Below, in pieces: positions 39,716-46,850 of a stretch of DNA of 64,000 nt; the stretch's first letter is position 1, and every line of letters begins with the position of its first letter. Source of the DNA: JAWVFM01 sp963739355 (GTDB taxonomy: Bacteria; Actinomycetota; Thermoleophilia; Solirubrobacterales; 70-9); NCBI GenBank assembly GCA_963739355.1, contig CAVUAD010000007.1, forward strand, positions 1,054,001-1,118,000. The letters are read 5' to 3'. The position numbers and the translations under genes are program-made. The notes beneath the pieces were generated by a model. The model ran no database searches and was not told the origin of the DNA. It was given only the letters and a program-made list of their open reading frames with translations.

Positions 39716-39742
39716 ATTATATGCCCGTCTGCGAAACGTCAA
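39716..39742 (-). promoter_or_regulatory. Canonical sigma-70 promoter of the rsiG-FHA-merR genes
   Basis: On the minus strand TTGACG (39742-39737) and a perfect TATAAT (39721-39716) are separated by 15 bases, with a G/C-rich leader of about 45 bases to the GTG at 39667. It is the most canonical promoter in the window, and the short spacer is its only flaw. Confidence 0.6.
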
Positions 39743-39783
39743 GTTGAGGTTGAGCGTTTGAAGGCCCACCTGCACTCGGCGGG

Positions 39784-40434
39784 CTAGTCGCCGGGCGCGA
39801 CCTTGGCCGTGGCGCGCCCCGTCCGGATGTAGATCACCGTCGCGAGGACGCCAGTCGCCAGGCCGGCGAAGAAGAGCGCGTCGGTGATCCAGCTGTCGAT
39901 GACCTGCGTCCAGAAGAGGCCGCCGAAGACAAGCAGCGCGCCGATGCGTCCGACCCAGTTGATCTCGATCTCGAGTCCACGTCGAAGCGCCGCCTCGGAG
40001 AGGAGCAGGACGGACAGCTCGCGCAGGGCCACGATGGCGAGGCCCCACCGTGGCAGGAGCTCGAAGTGCCAGCAGACCACGATGCCGGCGAGGACGCTCA
40101 GCCTGTCGATGATCGGGTCGAGCAGCGCGCCCATCCGCGAGTACTGGCCGGTGGCGCGGGCGAGGAAGCCGTCCAGGTAGTCGCCGAGCGTGATCCAGAG
40201 GTACAGGAGGGCCGCCGGTGCCGTTCGCCCGTCGCCCGAGCCCAGCGCGATGATCAGGTACGGAGGGATCGCGGCCAGCCGGAGGTAGCCCACGAGGTTC
40301 GGGATCGTCCACGGGCGAAGCGGCTCCCCGCGCCTGGTCTGGTCCGGGCGCGGTCCCGAGCGATCCAGGCCCGAAAGCCGCCGGAAGCCGCGCGCCCGTC
40401 TCGTCTCCAGGCCGTGCGGCGCTTCAGGAGTCAA
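39784..40434 (-). CDS. CDP-alcohol phosphatidyltransferase
   Basis: A 216-residue membrane enzyme. The catalytic signature D-x2-DG-x2-AR-x8-G-x3-D-x3-D is exact in GDYLDGFLARATGQYSRMGALLDPIIDR, binding Mg2+ and the CDP-alcohol. Four to six hydrophobic segments surround it. It makes a phospholipid head group such as phosphatidylglycerol phosphate or cardiolipin; the acceptor alcohol cannot be told. The N terminus is uncertain: TTG at 40434 gives a 40-residue charged leader before PWTIPNLVGYLRL. It starts 12 bases after proS. Confidence 0.87.
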   Translation of the reverse strand: MTPEAPHGLETRRARGFRRLSGLDRSGPRPDQTRRGEPLRPWTIPNLVGYLRLAAIPPYLIIALGSGDGRTAPAALLYLWITLGDYLDGFLARATGQYSRMGALLDPIIDRLSVLAGIVVCWHFELLPRWGLAIVALRELSVLLLSEAALRRGLEIEINWVGRIGALLVFGGLFWTQVIDSWITDALFFAGLATGVLATVIYIRTGRATAKVAPGD

Positions 40435-40446
40435 CGGCTGCGCCGA

Positions 40447-42133
40447 TCAGGACCGATCGGGGATGCGCGAGAGGAGCTCCGCCGCGGCGCCCTCGACCGG
40501 GATGCGCTCGTCCTCGCTCGTGGCGCGCGCCTGGAGCTCGAGCTCGCCGTCGGCGAGCGTGCGGCGGCCCACGGTCACGCGCAGCGGGCAGCCGAGGAGC
40601 TCCGCGTCGGTGAGCTTCTGGCCCGTGCCGGCGTCGCGGTCGTCGTAGATGGCCTCCACGCCGCCGGCCGCGAGCTCCTCGTAGAGCCGATCGGCCGCCT
40701 TGCTCACCTCGTCGCCGTCCTTGCCGAGCGAGACGACGTGGACGGGCCAGGGCGCGAGCGAGGGCGGCCAGACGATGCCGCGCTCGTCGGCTCCCTGCTC
40801 GATCGCCGCCGCGACGATCCGCGCCGGGCCGATTCCGTAGCAGCCCATGACGATCGGATGCTCCTTGCCGTCCTCGTCGAGGTACTTCGCGCCGAGCGGC
40901 ACCGAGTAGCGCGTGCCGAGCTTGAAGATGTTGCCGACCTCGATGGCGGGCACGATCTCGATCGGGCTGCCCCCGGGCGCGATGTCGCCCGCCTCGACCG
41001 TCCGCACGTCGACCTCCTCGAACTGGAAGTCGCGTCCCGGCTCGATGCCGATCATGTGCGCGTCGGTGCGGTTGGCTCCCGCGCACCAGCCCGAACCCTG
41101 GATGGCGGCGTCCTTCAGCACGGGGACCTTCGAGCCGACCGGCCCGATGAACCCCGGCGGGCCGAGCTCGGCCTCGATCTCCTTCGCCTCGGGCTGCCTG
41201 AAGTCGGCGCCGAGCGCGTTGCGAAGCTTGATCTCGTTCACCCGGTGGTCGCCGCGAACGAGCAGGAGGACCATGCCACGGTCCTCGACGACGACGGGAA
41301 ACGCCTTCATGGAGGAGCCCAGGGGCACCCCGAGCGCCTCGGTGACGGACTCGCAGGTAGTGAGGCCGGGCGTGGGAACCTCGCGCGGCTCGTCGAGGGC
41401 GGGCGGCATCTCGACCGGCTGCGGCTCGGCTGAGGCGATCTCCAGGTTGGCGGCGTAGCCCGGCGCCAGCGCGACCTCGTTCTCGCCGGCGGGACAGGGC
41501 GCCATGTACTCATGGGCTCCGGAGCCGCCCATCATCCCGACGTCCGACTCCACGCGGTACCAGCGCAGGCCGGCTGCGGTCGAAGATGCGGTCGTAGGCC
41601 TCGACGTGGAGCTCGTAGCTGCGATCGAGGCCCTCCTCGTCGCGGTCGAAGCTGTAAGAGTCCTTCATGGTGAACTCGCGGGTGCGGAGCACGCCGGCGC
41701 GCGGGCGCGGCTCGTCCCGCTCCTTGACCTGGATGTGGTAGAGGATCATCGGGAGGTCGCGGTAGGAGCGGATCTCTCCCGCTACGTGGAACGTCACCGC
41801 CTCCTCGTTGGTCATCGCCAGGACGTGCTCGGCGTCCTTGCGGTCGCGCAGCTTGAAGAGCTCGGGGATCTCGTAGCGGCCGGTCTTCTTCCAGTTCTCC
41901 GCCGGCTGGAGGACCGGCATCAGCATCTCCTGGCCGCCGATCGCGTCGAGCTCGGAGCGGATGATCTCCTCGGTGCGCCTGATGACCCTGTAGCCCGCGG
42001 GCAGGTAGGTCCAGAGGCCGGCGCCGAGCTGGCGGATCAGCCCGGCGCGGACCATCAGCTTGTGGGACAGCGCCTCCGCGTCTGCAGGGTCGTCGTGAAG
42101 CGTGGGAAGAAAGTAGGTCGAGAGCCTCGGCAC
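40447..42133 (-). CDS. proS: Prolyl-tRNA synthetase, interrupted by a one-base frameshift
   Basis: Two overlapping frames together make a full bacterial-type ProRS of about 561 residues. The N-terminal frame (42133 down to about 41576) carries TNEEAVTFHVA, REFTMKDSYSFD and VEAYDRIFDR. The C-terminal frame (41575 down to 40447) resumes with AGLRWYRVESDVGMMGGSGAHEYMAP, the YbaK-like editing insertion, GCYGIGPARIVAAAIEQ and the anticodon-binding domain. Removing one base (a T on the plus strand near 41575) restores an uninterrupted protein. Because ProRS is essential, a sequencing error is the first explanation. TAGCCT lies 9 bases before the GTG start. Confidence 0.9.
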
Positions 42134-42149
42134 GGTGCGGCAAGGCTAC

Positions 42150-42788
42150 TCAGGGGCGCGATGCCTCGGCGAGCAGCTTCTCGAACCCGTCCCAGAGCAG
42201 ACGGAACGAGAGCTCCACGAGGACCTCGCGCGGCACCTCGCGATGCTCGAACCACCACTGCGCGAGGCCGTTGGTCGCGGACTGCGAGGCCTTCGCGAGC
42301 ATCCAGGCGGAGGTCTCGGCGTCCACGCCGCCGAAGGTCTCCACGTCCGGCGCGCCCGCCCGGATCAGCGCCGCGATGCCCGCCGTCGCCGCGTCGTGGA
42401 TGCGGGTCCAGATCGCAACGCTCTCGGGCTCGGCCGGAGGGTCGCGGAACAGGCAGCGCCAGGCGAACGGGTCCTCCTCGACGAGGCGGAAGTAGGACTC
42501 GACGGAGGCGCGCAGCATCGCCCTCGGCTCGTCGAGCTCGATGCTGGAGATGGAGCGCTCGATCATCGACTCGCCGTGGAGGCGCAGGAGCTGGACGTGA
42601 AGGTCCGCCTTCGACCCGAAGTGGTCGTAGATGACCGAGGCGACGACACCCGCGCGCCTGGCGATCTCCCCCATCGAAGCGCCGGCGTAGCCGTGCTCGG
42701 CGAACACCTCGGTCGCGGCGGCGAGGATGCGCTCCCGCCGCTCGGGCGCGCTCAGGCGGCTCCGCGGCTTGGCGGTGGCTTGCGGCAC
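42150..42788 (-). CDS. TetR-family transcriptional regulator
   Basis: A 212-residue regulator. The helix-turn-helix is RRERILAAATEVFAEHGYAGASMGEIARRAGVVASVIYDHFGSKADLH (about residues 18-62). The C-terminal domain has the aromatic-rich FRLVEEDPFAWRCLFRDPP. The GTG at 42788 has TATCAT 7 bases upstream, and that hexamer lies inside the palindromic operator 42790-42809, so the gene is probably self-repressing. It diverges from the AhpD-fusion gene. proS starts 16 bases downstream on the same strand but has its own -10-like box. Confidence 0.9.
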   Translation of the reverse strand: MPQATAKPRSRLSAPERRERILAAATEVFAEHGYAGASMGEIARRAGVVASVIYDHFGSKADLHVQLLRLHGESMIERSISSIELDEPRAMLRASVESYFRLVEEDPFAWRCLFRDPPAEPESVAIWTRIHDAATAGIAALIRAGAPDVETFGGVDAETSAWMLAKASQSATNGLAQWWFEHREVPREVLVELSFRLLWDGFEKLLAEASRP

Positions 42789-42789
42789 C

Positions 42790-42809
42790 TACCGAATGAT
42801 AATTCGGTA
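42790..42809. promoter_or_regulatory. TetR operator, copy 1
   Basis: TACCGAAT-GATA-ATTCGGTA is a perfect 8-base inverted repeat. It contains the minus-strand -10 box TATCAT of the tetR gene and, on the plus strand, GATAAT suited to the divergent gene. Confidence 0.65.
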
Positions 42810-42824
42810 GGGTTGCGCGACTGC

Positions 42825-42844
42825 AACCGAACGCTCATTCGGTA
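42825..42844. promoter_or_regulatory. TetR operator, copy 2
   Basis: AACCGAAC-GCTC-ATTCGGTA has the same 20-base size and ACCGAA/TTCGGT arms as copy 1, 35 bases away. It ends 13 bases before the ATG at 42858, inside that gene's leader next to its AGGAGG site. Confidence 0.6.
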
Positions 42845-42857
42845 ATGAGGAGGTCCG

Positions 42858-43898
42858 ATGACTGATCAAGCGCCAACCGACTTTCCCAACTCCGGCCTCA
42901 TTCGCGTGGGCGTTGCCTCGCTTGGCCTCCCCCAGCTGATCCTGGGCGTTTGGGCGCTGTTCTGGCCCCGTGGCTTCTTCGACAGCTTCCCGCTGATCGC
43001 CGGCCAGCACTGGCTGCCCGCCTACGGGGCCTACAACGACCACCTCGCCACCGACGTCGGCGCGACGTTCACGGCCATCGGCGTGCTGATGCTGCTCGCG
43101 GCCTGGGTCGGCGAGCGCCGGCTGTTGCAGGTCGCGCTCGTCGCCTACCTGTTCTACGCCGTGCCGCACACCGTCTTCCACCTTGCCAACGACGACGTGC
43201 TCAGCTCCGGCTCGCAGGTCGTCAACGGCCTGCTGCTCGTCTCGACCGCGCTCGGCGCGGTGGGCCTCCTCGGGCTCATCGGCGTCGCGCGCCCGGCCGC
43301 GCCGCGACCGGGCGGCGGGGACAGGGGCGACGGCGGCTCGCGGCTCGGATCCCCGCCCGGTGGGCCACTGGCCATGTTCGGGCGGGCCTACGCCCGGCGC
43401 CGGTACGGCGGCGACATCCGGCCGGTTGACGCGTTCGCCCACAGTCGCAAGCTCGCGGTTGGCTACGGAACGCTCGAGATGGCGCTCGACCACTCCCATC
43501 GGGCCCCGGAGCGGCTCAAGATGCTCGGCGAGCTCCGCGCCGCGTCGGTGGTCGGCTGCGAGTGGTGCATGGACTTCGGCTCCCACCTCGCCCGTGCGGA
43601 GGCCGGCCTCAGCGAGCGGGAGCTCCAGGAGCTGGCCCGCTACTCGGAGAGCGACGCGTTCTCCGAGCTCGACAAGCTCGTCCTCGACTACGCGACCGCG
43701 ATGACGCGTACGCCCGCGGCGGTCGGCGACGAGCTCTTCGCGCGGCTCCGCGCCGAGCTCGACGACGCCCAGATCGTCGAGCTCACCACCGCCGTCGCCA
43801 CCGAGAACCTCCGCGCTCGCTTCAACCACGCGGTCGGCATCGAGCCCCAGGGCTTCTCCGCGGGCGCGGCCTGCGTGGTCCCGGCCCTGGCCGCCTGA
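42858..43898 (+). CDS. Fusion of a four-helix membrane domain and an AhpD-like carboxymuconolactone decarboxylase domain
   Basis: A 346-residue protein. Residues 12-145 hold four hydrophobic segments (GVASLGLPQLILGVWALFWP, FTAIGVLMLLAAWVG, VALVAYLFYAVPHTVFHLA, NGLLLVSTALGAVGLLGLIGVA). A Gly/Pro linker of about 30 residues leads to the CMD/AhpD domain (175-340), with redox motif VVGCEWCMDFGSHLARAE (CxxC and distal His) and the LDKLVLDYATAMTRTP helix. CMD domains of this type reduce peroxides or act as disulphide reductases. A strong AGGAGG precedes the ATG. Two TetR operators lie upstream, so it is the probable target of the divergent regulator. Confidence 0.8.
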   Translation: MTDQAPTDFPNSGLIRVGVASLGLPQLILGVWALFWPRGFFDSFPLIAGQHWLPAYGAYNDHLATDVGATFTAIGVLMLLAAWVGERRLLQVALVAYLFYAVPHTVFHLANDDVLSSGSQVVNGLLLVSTALGAVGLLGLIGVARPAAPRPGGGDRGDGGSRLGSPPGGPLAMFGRAYARRRYGGDIRPVDAFAHSRKLAVGYGTLEMALDHSHRAPERLKMLGELRAASVVGCEWCMDFGSHLARAEAGLSERELQELARYSESDAFSELDKLVLDYATAMTRTPAAVGDELFARLRAELDDAQIVELTTAVATENLRARFNHAVGIEPQGFSAGAACVVPALAA

Positions 43899-43906
43899 CC
43901 TCTCCC

Positions 43907-43960
43907 CCATCGAACGTCCCGGAAGCCCACGCATAGCGCTACCTCCGGGACGTTCGGTGG
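43907..43960 (+). terminator. Long inverted repeat after the AhpD-fusion gene
   Basis: Arms 43907-43923 and 43944-43960 (core CGAACGTCCCGGA and TCCGGGACGTTCG) form a 17-base stem in RNA with one G-U pair and a 20-base loop, 8 bases after the stop. There is no T-run. It is probably a terminator or mRNA-stabilising hairpin. Confidence 0.45.
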
Positions 43961-44036
43961 GCTGGATGGGGGGCGCCAAGGCTTTCGTGACGGGCGCCCC
44001 GCTGACGAACGCCGCGGCCGGCGTGGCCACCTCCCA

Positions 44037-44056
44037 CCCAGCCTCAACCCGGCCGG
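44037..44056 (+). repeat. 20-base dispersed repeat, copy 2
   Basis: Identical to 30177-30196 and followed by a related CGCCGGGCTCGA; lies 71 bases before the YeaQ-like gene. Confidence 0.55.
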
Positions 44057-44095
44057 GCCGGTCACCCACGCCGGGCTCGAAGGTCCGGGCCCCGC

Positions 44096-44101
44096 TAGCC
44101 T
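44096..44101 (+). promoter_or_regulatory. Leaderless-type -10 box of the YeaQ-like gene
   Basis: TAGCCT followed by 6 bases (GCGCGC) and GTG at 44108, the same layout as dut. Confidence 0.5.
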
Positions 44102-44107
44102 GCGCGC

Positions 44108-44374
44108 GTGGGCTTTCTTGCCTGGATCATCCTCGGCCTCTTCGCGGGCACCATCGCGCAAGCGATCGTCCCCGGGCGCACCGAGCCGCGCGGGTGCATC
44201 GGCTCCACGGCGATCGGCATTCTCGGCGCGCTGATCGGCGGCTACCTCGCCACGCGCCTGGACATCGGCAAGATCCACCACTTCTTCGACCTGGGCACGT
44301 GGCTCATCGCCATCGGCGGCTCCGTGCTCCTGCTCGTGATCGTCCGCCTCATCGCGGGCCCGTCACGCCGCTAG
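44108..44374 (+). CDS. GlsB/YeaQ/YmgE-family small membrane protein
   Basis: An 88-residue protein with three hydrophobic segments and the family pattern FLAWIILGLFAGTIAQAIVPGR ... GCIGSTAIGILGALIGGYLATR ... IGGSVLLLVIVRLI. These small proteins are often stress-induced and were formerly called transglycosylase-associated; no enzymatic role is established. The GTG start is supported by the TAGCCT box 6 bases upstream. It converges on ispG across the REP-like repeat block. Confidence 0.87.
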   Translation: MGFLAWIILGLFAGTIAQAIVPGRTEPRGCIGSTAIGILGALIGGYLATRLDIGKIHHFFDLGTWLIAIGGSVLLLVIVRLIAGPSRR

Positions 44375-44383
44375 CCGGCGGCA

Positions 44384-44480
44384 GGTGTCAGGCACCCAGG
44401 CGGAAGGTGTCAGGCACCCAGGCGGAGCTCACGACCGGGCCAGGCAGGCAGGGTGCCTGACACCTCAGGTGCCTGACACC
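44384..44480. repeat. Four-copy REP-like repeat cluster between convergent genes
   Basis: GGTGTCAGGCACC occurs at 44384-44396 and 44406-44418. Its reverse complement GGTGCCTGACACC occurs at 44452-44464 and 44468-44480, so the cluster folds into a long hairpin. It fills the space between the YeaQ stop and the ispG stop at 44481 and may end transcription in both directions. A fifth copy lies at 56939-56951. I recall the same 13-mer as a dispersed element in unrelated bacterial genomes. Confidence 0.75.
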
Positions 44481-45773
44481 TCAGGCGCGGGTGAAGCGGC
44501 GGCTCGTCGTCGGCGAGGCGTCCTCGTCGAGCTCCACCTTGCGGCCCTTCACGGGCTTGAGGAACGGCTCGGCGATCACGTCCTTGCCCTCGGCACGGGC
44601 GGCCTCGGCCTCCATGGCGGCGATGCGCTCCGGCGTCAGGTCGCCGGCGTTCTCCTCCTCGATCCTCGCAAGCCACTCGGCGCCCTCGGCGGCCTTCCGC
44701 GCGTCGAACTCGACCCTGCCGCGGTCGAGCGAGCGGTCGATCTCGGCGAACAGCGTGTCGACCAGCTCCGCCTGCGGGACCTTCCGCAGCGGCTTGCCGT
44801 GGGCGAAGATCAGTCCCTCGTTCTTGGCGCCCGCGATGCCGAAGTCGGCGTGCGAAGCCTCGCCGATGCCGTTGACGGCGCAGCCGAGGACGGCGACCTC
44901 GACCGGCTCGGCGTAGCGCTCCAGGCGCTCCTCGATCTCGGCCACCACCGTGTCCATGTCGAACTGCAGGCGACCGCAAGTGGGACACGCGATCAGGACC
45001 GGGCCGCGCTCGCGCAGCTGAAGGGCCTTGAGGATCTCCCAGGCAACCTTGACCTCCTCCTCCGCGTGGAACGTCGAGAGGCTGATGCGGATCGTGTCCC
45101 CCACTCCATCGGCGAGCAGCGTCCCGAGGCCAACCGCCGACTTCAGGCTCCCGGACCACTTGGTTCCGGCCTCGGTGATGCCGAGGTGAAGCGGATAGGG
45201 AACCCTCTGGGAGAGCAGCCGGTTCGCGGCGATCGTGTTCGGGACGTTGGTCGACTTGATCGAGACCTTGAAGTTCTCGAAGTCGAGCGACTCCATGAGC
45301 TCGCAGAACTCCACCGCCGCCTGGACCAGGGCGTCCACCGGCCGCTCGCGCTCGAGCTCGTGCAGATGCTTGGGCAGCGAGCCCGAGTTCACGCCGATCC
45401 GCATCGGGACGCCCGCCGCCGTGGCGCGCTCGGCGACCTCGGCCACCTTCTCCCGCCCGCCGATGTTGCCCGGGTTCAGGCGAATGCAGTGCGCGCCCGC
45501 GTCGATGGCCTTGAGGGCCAGGGTGTGGTTGAAGTGGATGTCGGCGATGACGGGGATCGGCGACTCCTTGACGATCGTCTTGAGCGCCTCGACGTCCTTG
45601 TCGCGCGGAACCGCGACCCGAACGAGGTCCGCCCCGGCGTCGACGACGTTGCCGATCTGCTCCATCGTGGCCGTGAGGTTGGCGGTCTCCGTCTTGGTCA
45701 TCGTCTGAACGGCGACCGGCGCGCCGCCGCCGATCGGCACGTCCTTCACGAATATCTGGCGCTTGGATGCCAT
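44481..45773 (-). CDS. ispG: (E)-4-hydroxy-3-methylbut-2-enyl-diphosphate synthase (IspG/GcpE)
   Basis: A 430-residue enzyme of the MEP isoprenoid pathway, reducing methylerythritol cyclodiphosphate to HMBPP with a [4Fe-4S] cluster. The TIM-barrel half has PIGGGAPVAVQTMTKTET, VIADIHFNHTLALKAI and CIRLNPGNIGG. The cluster domain has ACPTCGRLQFD and VLGCAVNGIGEASHADFGIAG, giving the three Cys and a Glu ligand. The ATG at 45773 is chosen since conserved sequence starts just after it. The C terminus has an extra 60-70 residue Glu/Ala-rich tail beyond the usual bacterial end. Confidence 0.95.
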   Translation of the reverse strand: MASKRQIFVKDVPIGGGAPVAVQTMTKTETANLTATMEQIGNVVDAGADLVRVAVPRDKDVEALKTIVKESPIPVIADIHFNHTLALKAIDAGAHCIRLNPGNIGGREKVAEVAERATAAGVPMRIGVNSGSLPKHLHELERERPVDALVQAAVEFCELMESLDFENFKVSIKSTNVPNTIAANRLLSQRVPYPLHLGITEAGTKWSGSLKSAVGLGTLLADGVGDTIRISLSTFHAEEEVKVAWEILKALQLRERGPVLIACPTCGRLQFDMDTVVAEIEERLERYAEPVEVAVLGCAVNGIGEASHADFGIAGAKNEGLIFAHGKPLRKVPQAELVDTLFAEIDRSLDRGRVEFDARKAAEGAEWLARIEEENAGDLTPERIAAMEAEAARAEGKDVIAEPFLKPVKGRKVELDEDASPTTSRRFTRA

Positions 45774-45847
45774 GCCCACATTCTGACAGCGGGATTCCAC
45801 GCGGCCGTTTGAACCTCTCGGAGCGGGTGGGCGTATGCTCAGGCGTG

Positions 45848-46771
45848 ATGAGGATGCGGTCGAGGAGGGCGCTCATCAGCTTGCTTGGGGCGGTTGCCGC
45901 TGGCGCGGCGGCGCCGGCGCTCGCCTCCGCCAGCAACCACGAGATCAAGATCCGCGAGGTGTACGCGGGGAGCGCGGCCCACCCGGGCGACGAGTACGTC
46001 GAGCTCCAGATGTACGCGTCCGGCCAGAACCTCTTCAACCTCGGGACCACCACCACGCTCTACAACGCGACGGGCAGTGCCACCGCGACCTTCGCCACGC
46101 CCGCCGACAACAACTCGAACCCGACCATCGGCACCAGTCAGCATCGCGTCCTGATCGCGAGCGAAAGCGCCAAGAGCACCTTCAGCACGCCCGCCGGCTA
46201 CACGCTTGCGGCGGGCGATCACCTTGCCGACTCCGGCGGCGCCGTCTGTTACACGCCAACGCAGGCCGGCAGCTTCATCGACTGCGTCTCCTGGGGGAAC
46301 TTCAGCGGCTCACTGCCCTCCGCGACCGGCGGCAACGTCGACTCCGGCGGAATCCCCGACGGCGACGCGATCAACCGCTCGATCGCCCGCGGTTGCTCGA
46401 CCGTGCTCGAGGGAGGAGACGACACGGGCAAGCCCGGCGACTGGTCGAACGTGACGCCCAGCCCGCTCAACAACGCGGCGACGCCGCCTGAGCAGGCCTG
46501 TCCGTCGACCAGCATCACGAAGGGCCCGAAGTCCAAGACCACGGACAAGACCCCAACCTTCAAGTTCAAGTCAAATCAGGGCTCCGCGACGTTCGCGTGC
46601 AAGGTCGACAGGGGTCGGTTCGCGAGCTGCACCTCGCCGTTCACCACCAAGAAGCTCGCGAAGGGCAAGCACACCTTCCGGGTGCGCGCGACCAACACGG
46701 GCGGCGGCGTCGGGTCCGCGGCCAAGAAGACCTTCACGGTCGTCAAGAAGAAGAAGCCGCACCACCACTAA
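45848..46771 (+). CDS. Secreted lamin-tail-like and Ig-like domain protein
   Basis: A 307-residue exported protein with signal peptide MRMRSRRALISLLGAVAAGAAAPALASA. Residues 30-200 (IKIREVYAGSAAHPGDEYVELQMYASG ... GGNVDSGGIPDGDAINRSI) follow the lamin-tail-domain plan seen in many extracellular proteins. Residues 215-300 are an Ig-like module (FKSNQGSATFACKVDRGRFASCTSPFTTKKL), common in Thermoleophilia surface proteins. It ends in a Lys/His run. The function is unknown, possibly surface adhesion. TATGCT lies 8 bases before the ATG. Confidence 0.75.
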   Translation: MRMRSRRALISLLGAVAAGAAAPALASASNHEIKIREVYAGSAAHPGDEYVELQMYASGQNLFNLGTTTTLYNATGSATATFATPADNNSNPTIGTSQHRVLIASESAKSTFSTPAGYTLAAGDHLADSGGAVCYTPTQAGSFIDCVSWGNFSGSLPSATGGNVDSGGIPDGDAINRSIARGCSTVLEGGDDTGKPGDWSNVTPSPLNNAATPPEQACPSTSITKGPKSKTTDKTPTFKFKSNQGSATFACKVDRGRFASCTSPFTTKKLAKGKHTFRVRATNTGGGVGSAAKKTFTVVKKKKPHHH

Positions 46772-46807
46772 CCGATTCGCGGTATCCGGGTTTCCTGGAC
46801 CGCCCGT

Positions 46808-46850
46808 TTTGCACGTAGGCTTCGCCAACTATGCCTACGAGTCGTGCAAA
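46808..46850 (+). promoter_or_regulatory. Inverted repeat spanning the promoter and start codon of the 46831 gene
   Basis: The left arm TTTGCACGTAGGC (46808-46820) pairs with GCCTAC (46833-46838) and GTGCAAA (46844-46850), a 13-base-pair stem with one 5-base bulge. The ATG at 46831 lies at the loop edge. The left arm includes the TAGGCT -10-like box. Confidence 0.45.

Noticed and set aside
44384..44480. A short CRISPR array
   Set aside because: The units are in mirrored orientation with unequal spacers of 9, 33 and 3 bases, and no cas genes are present.
44385..45812. A 475-codon plus-strand frame opposite ispG
   Set aside because: Shadow of ispG, whose Fe-S cysteines and barrel motifs are intact; the frame also starts inside the REP-like repeats.
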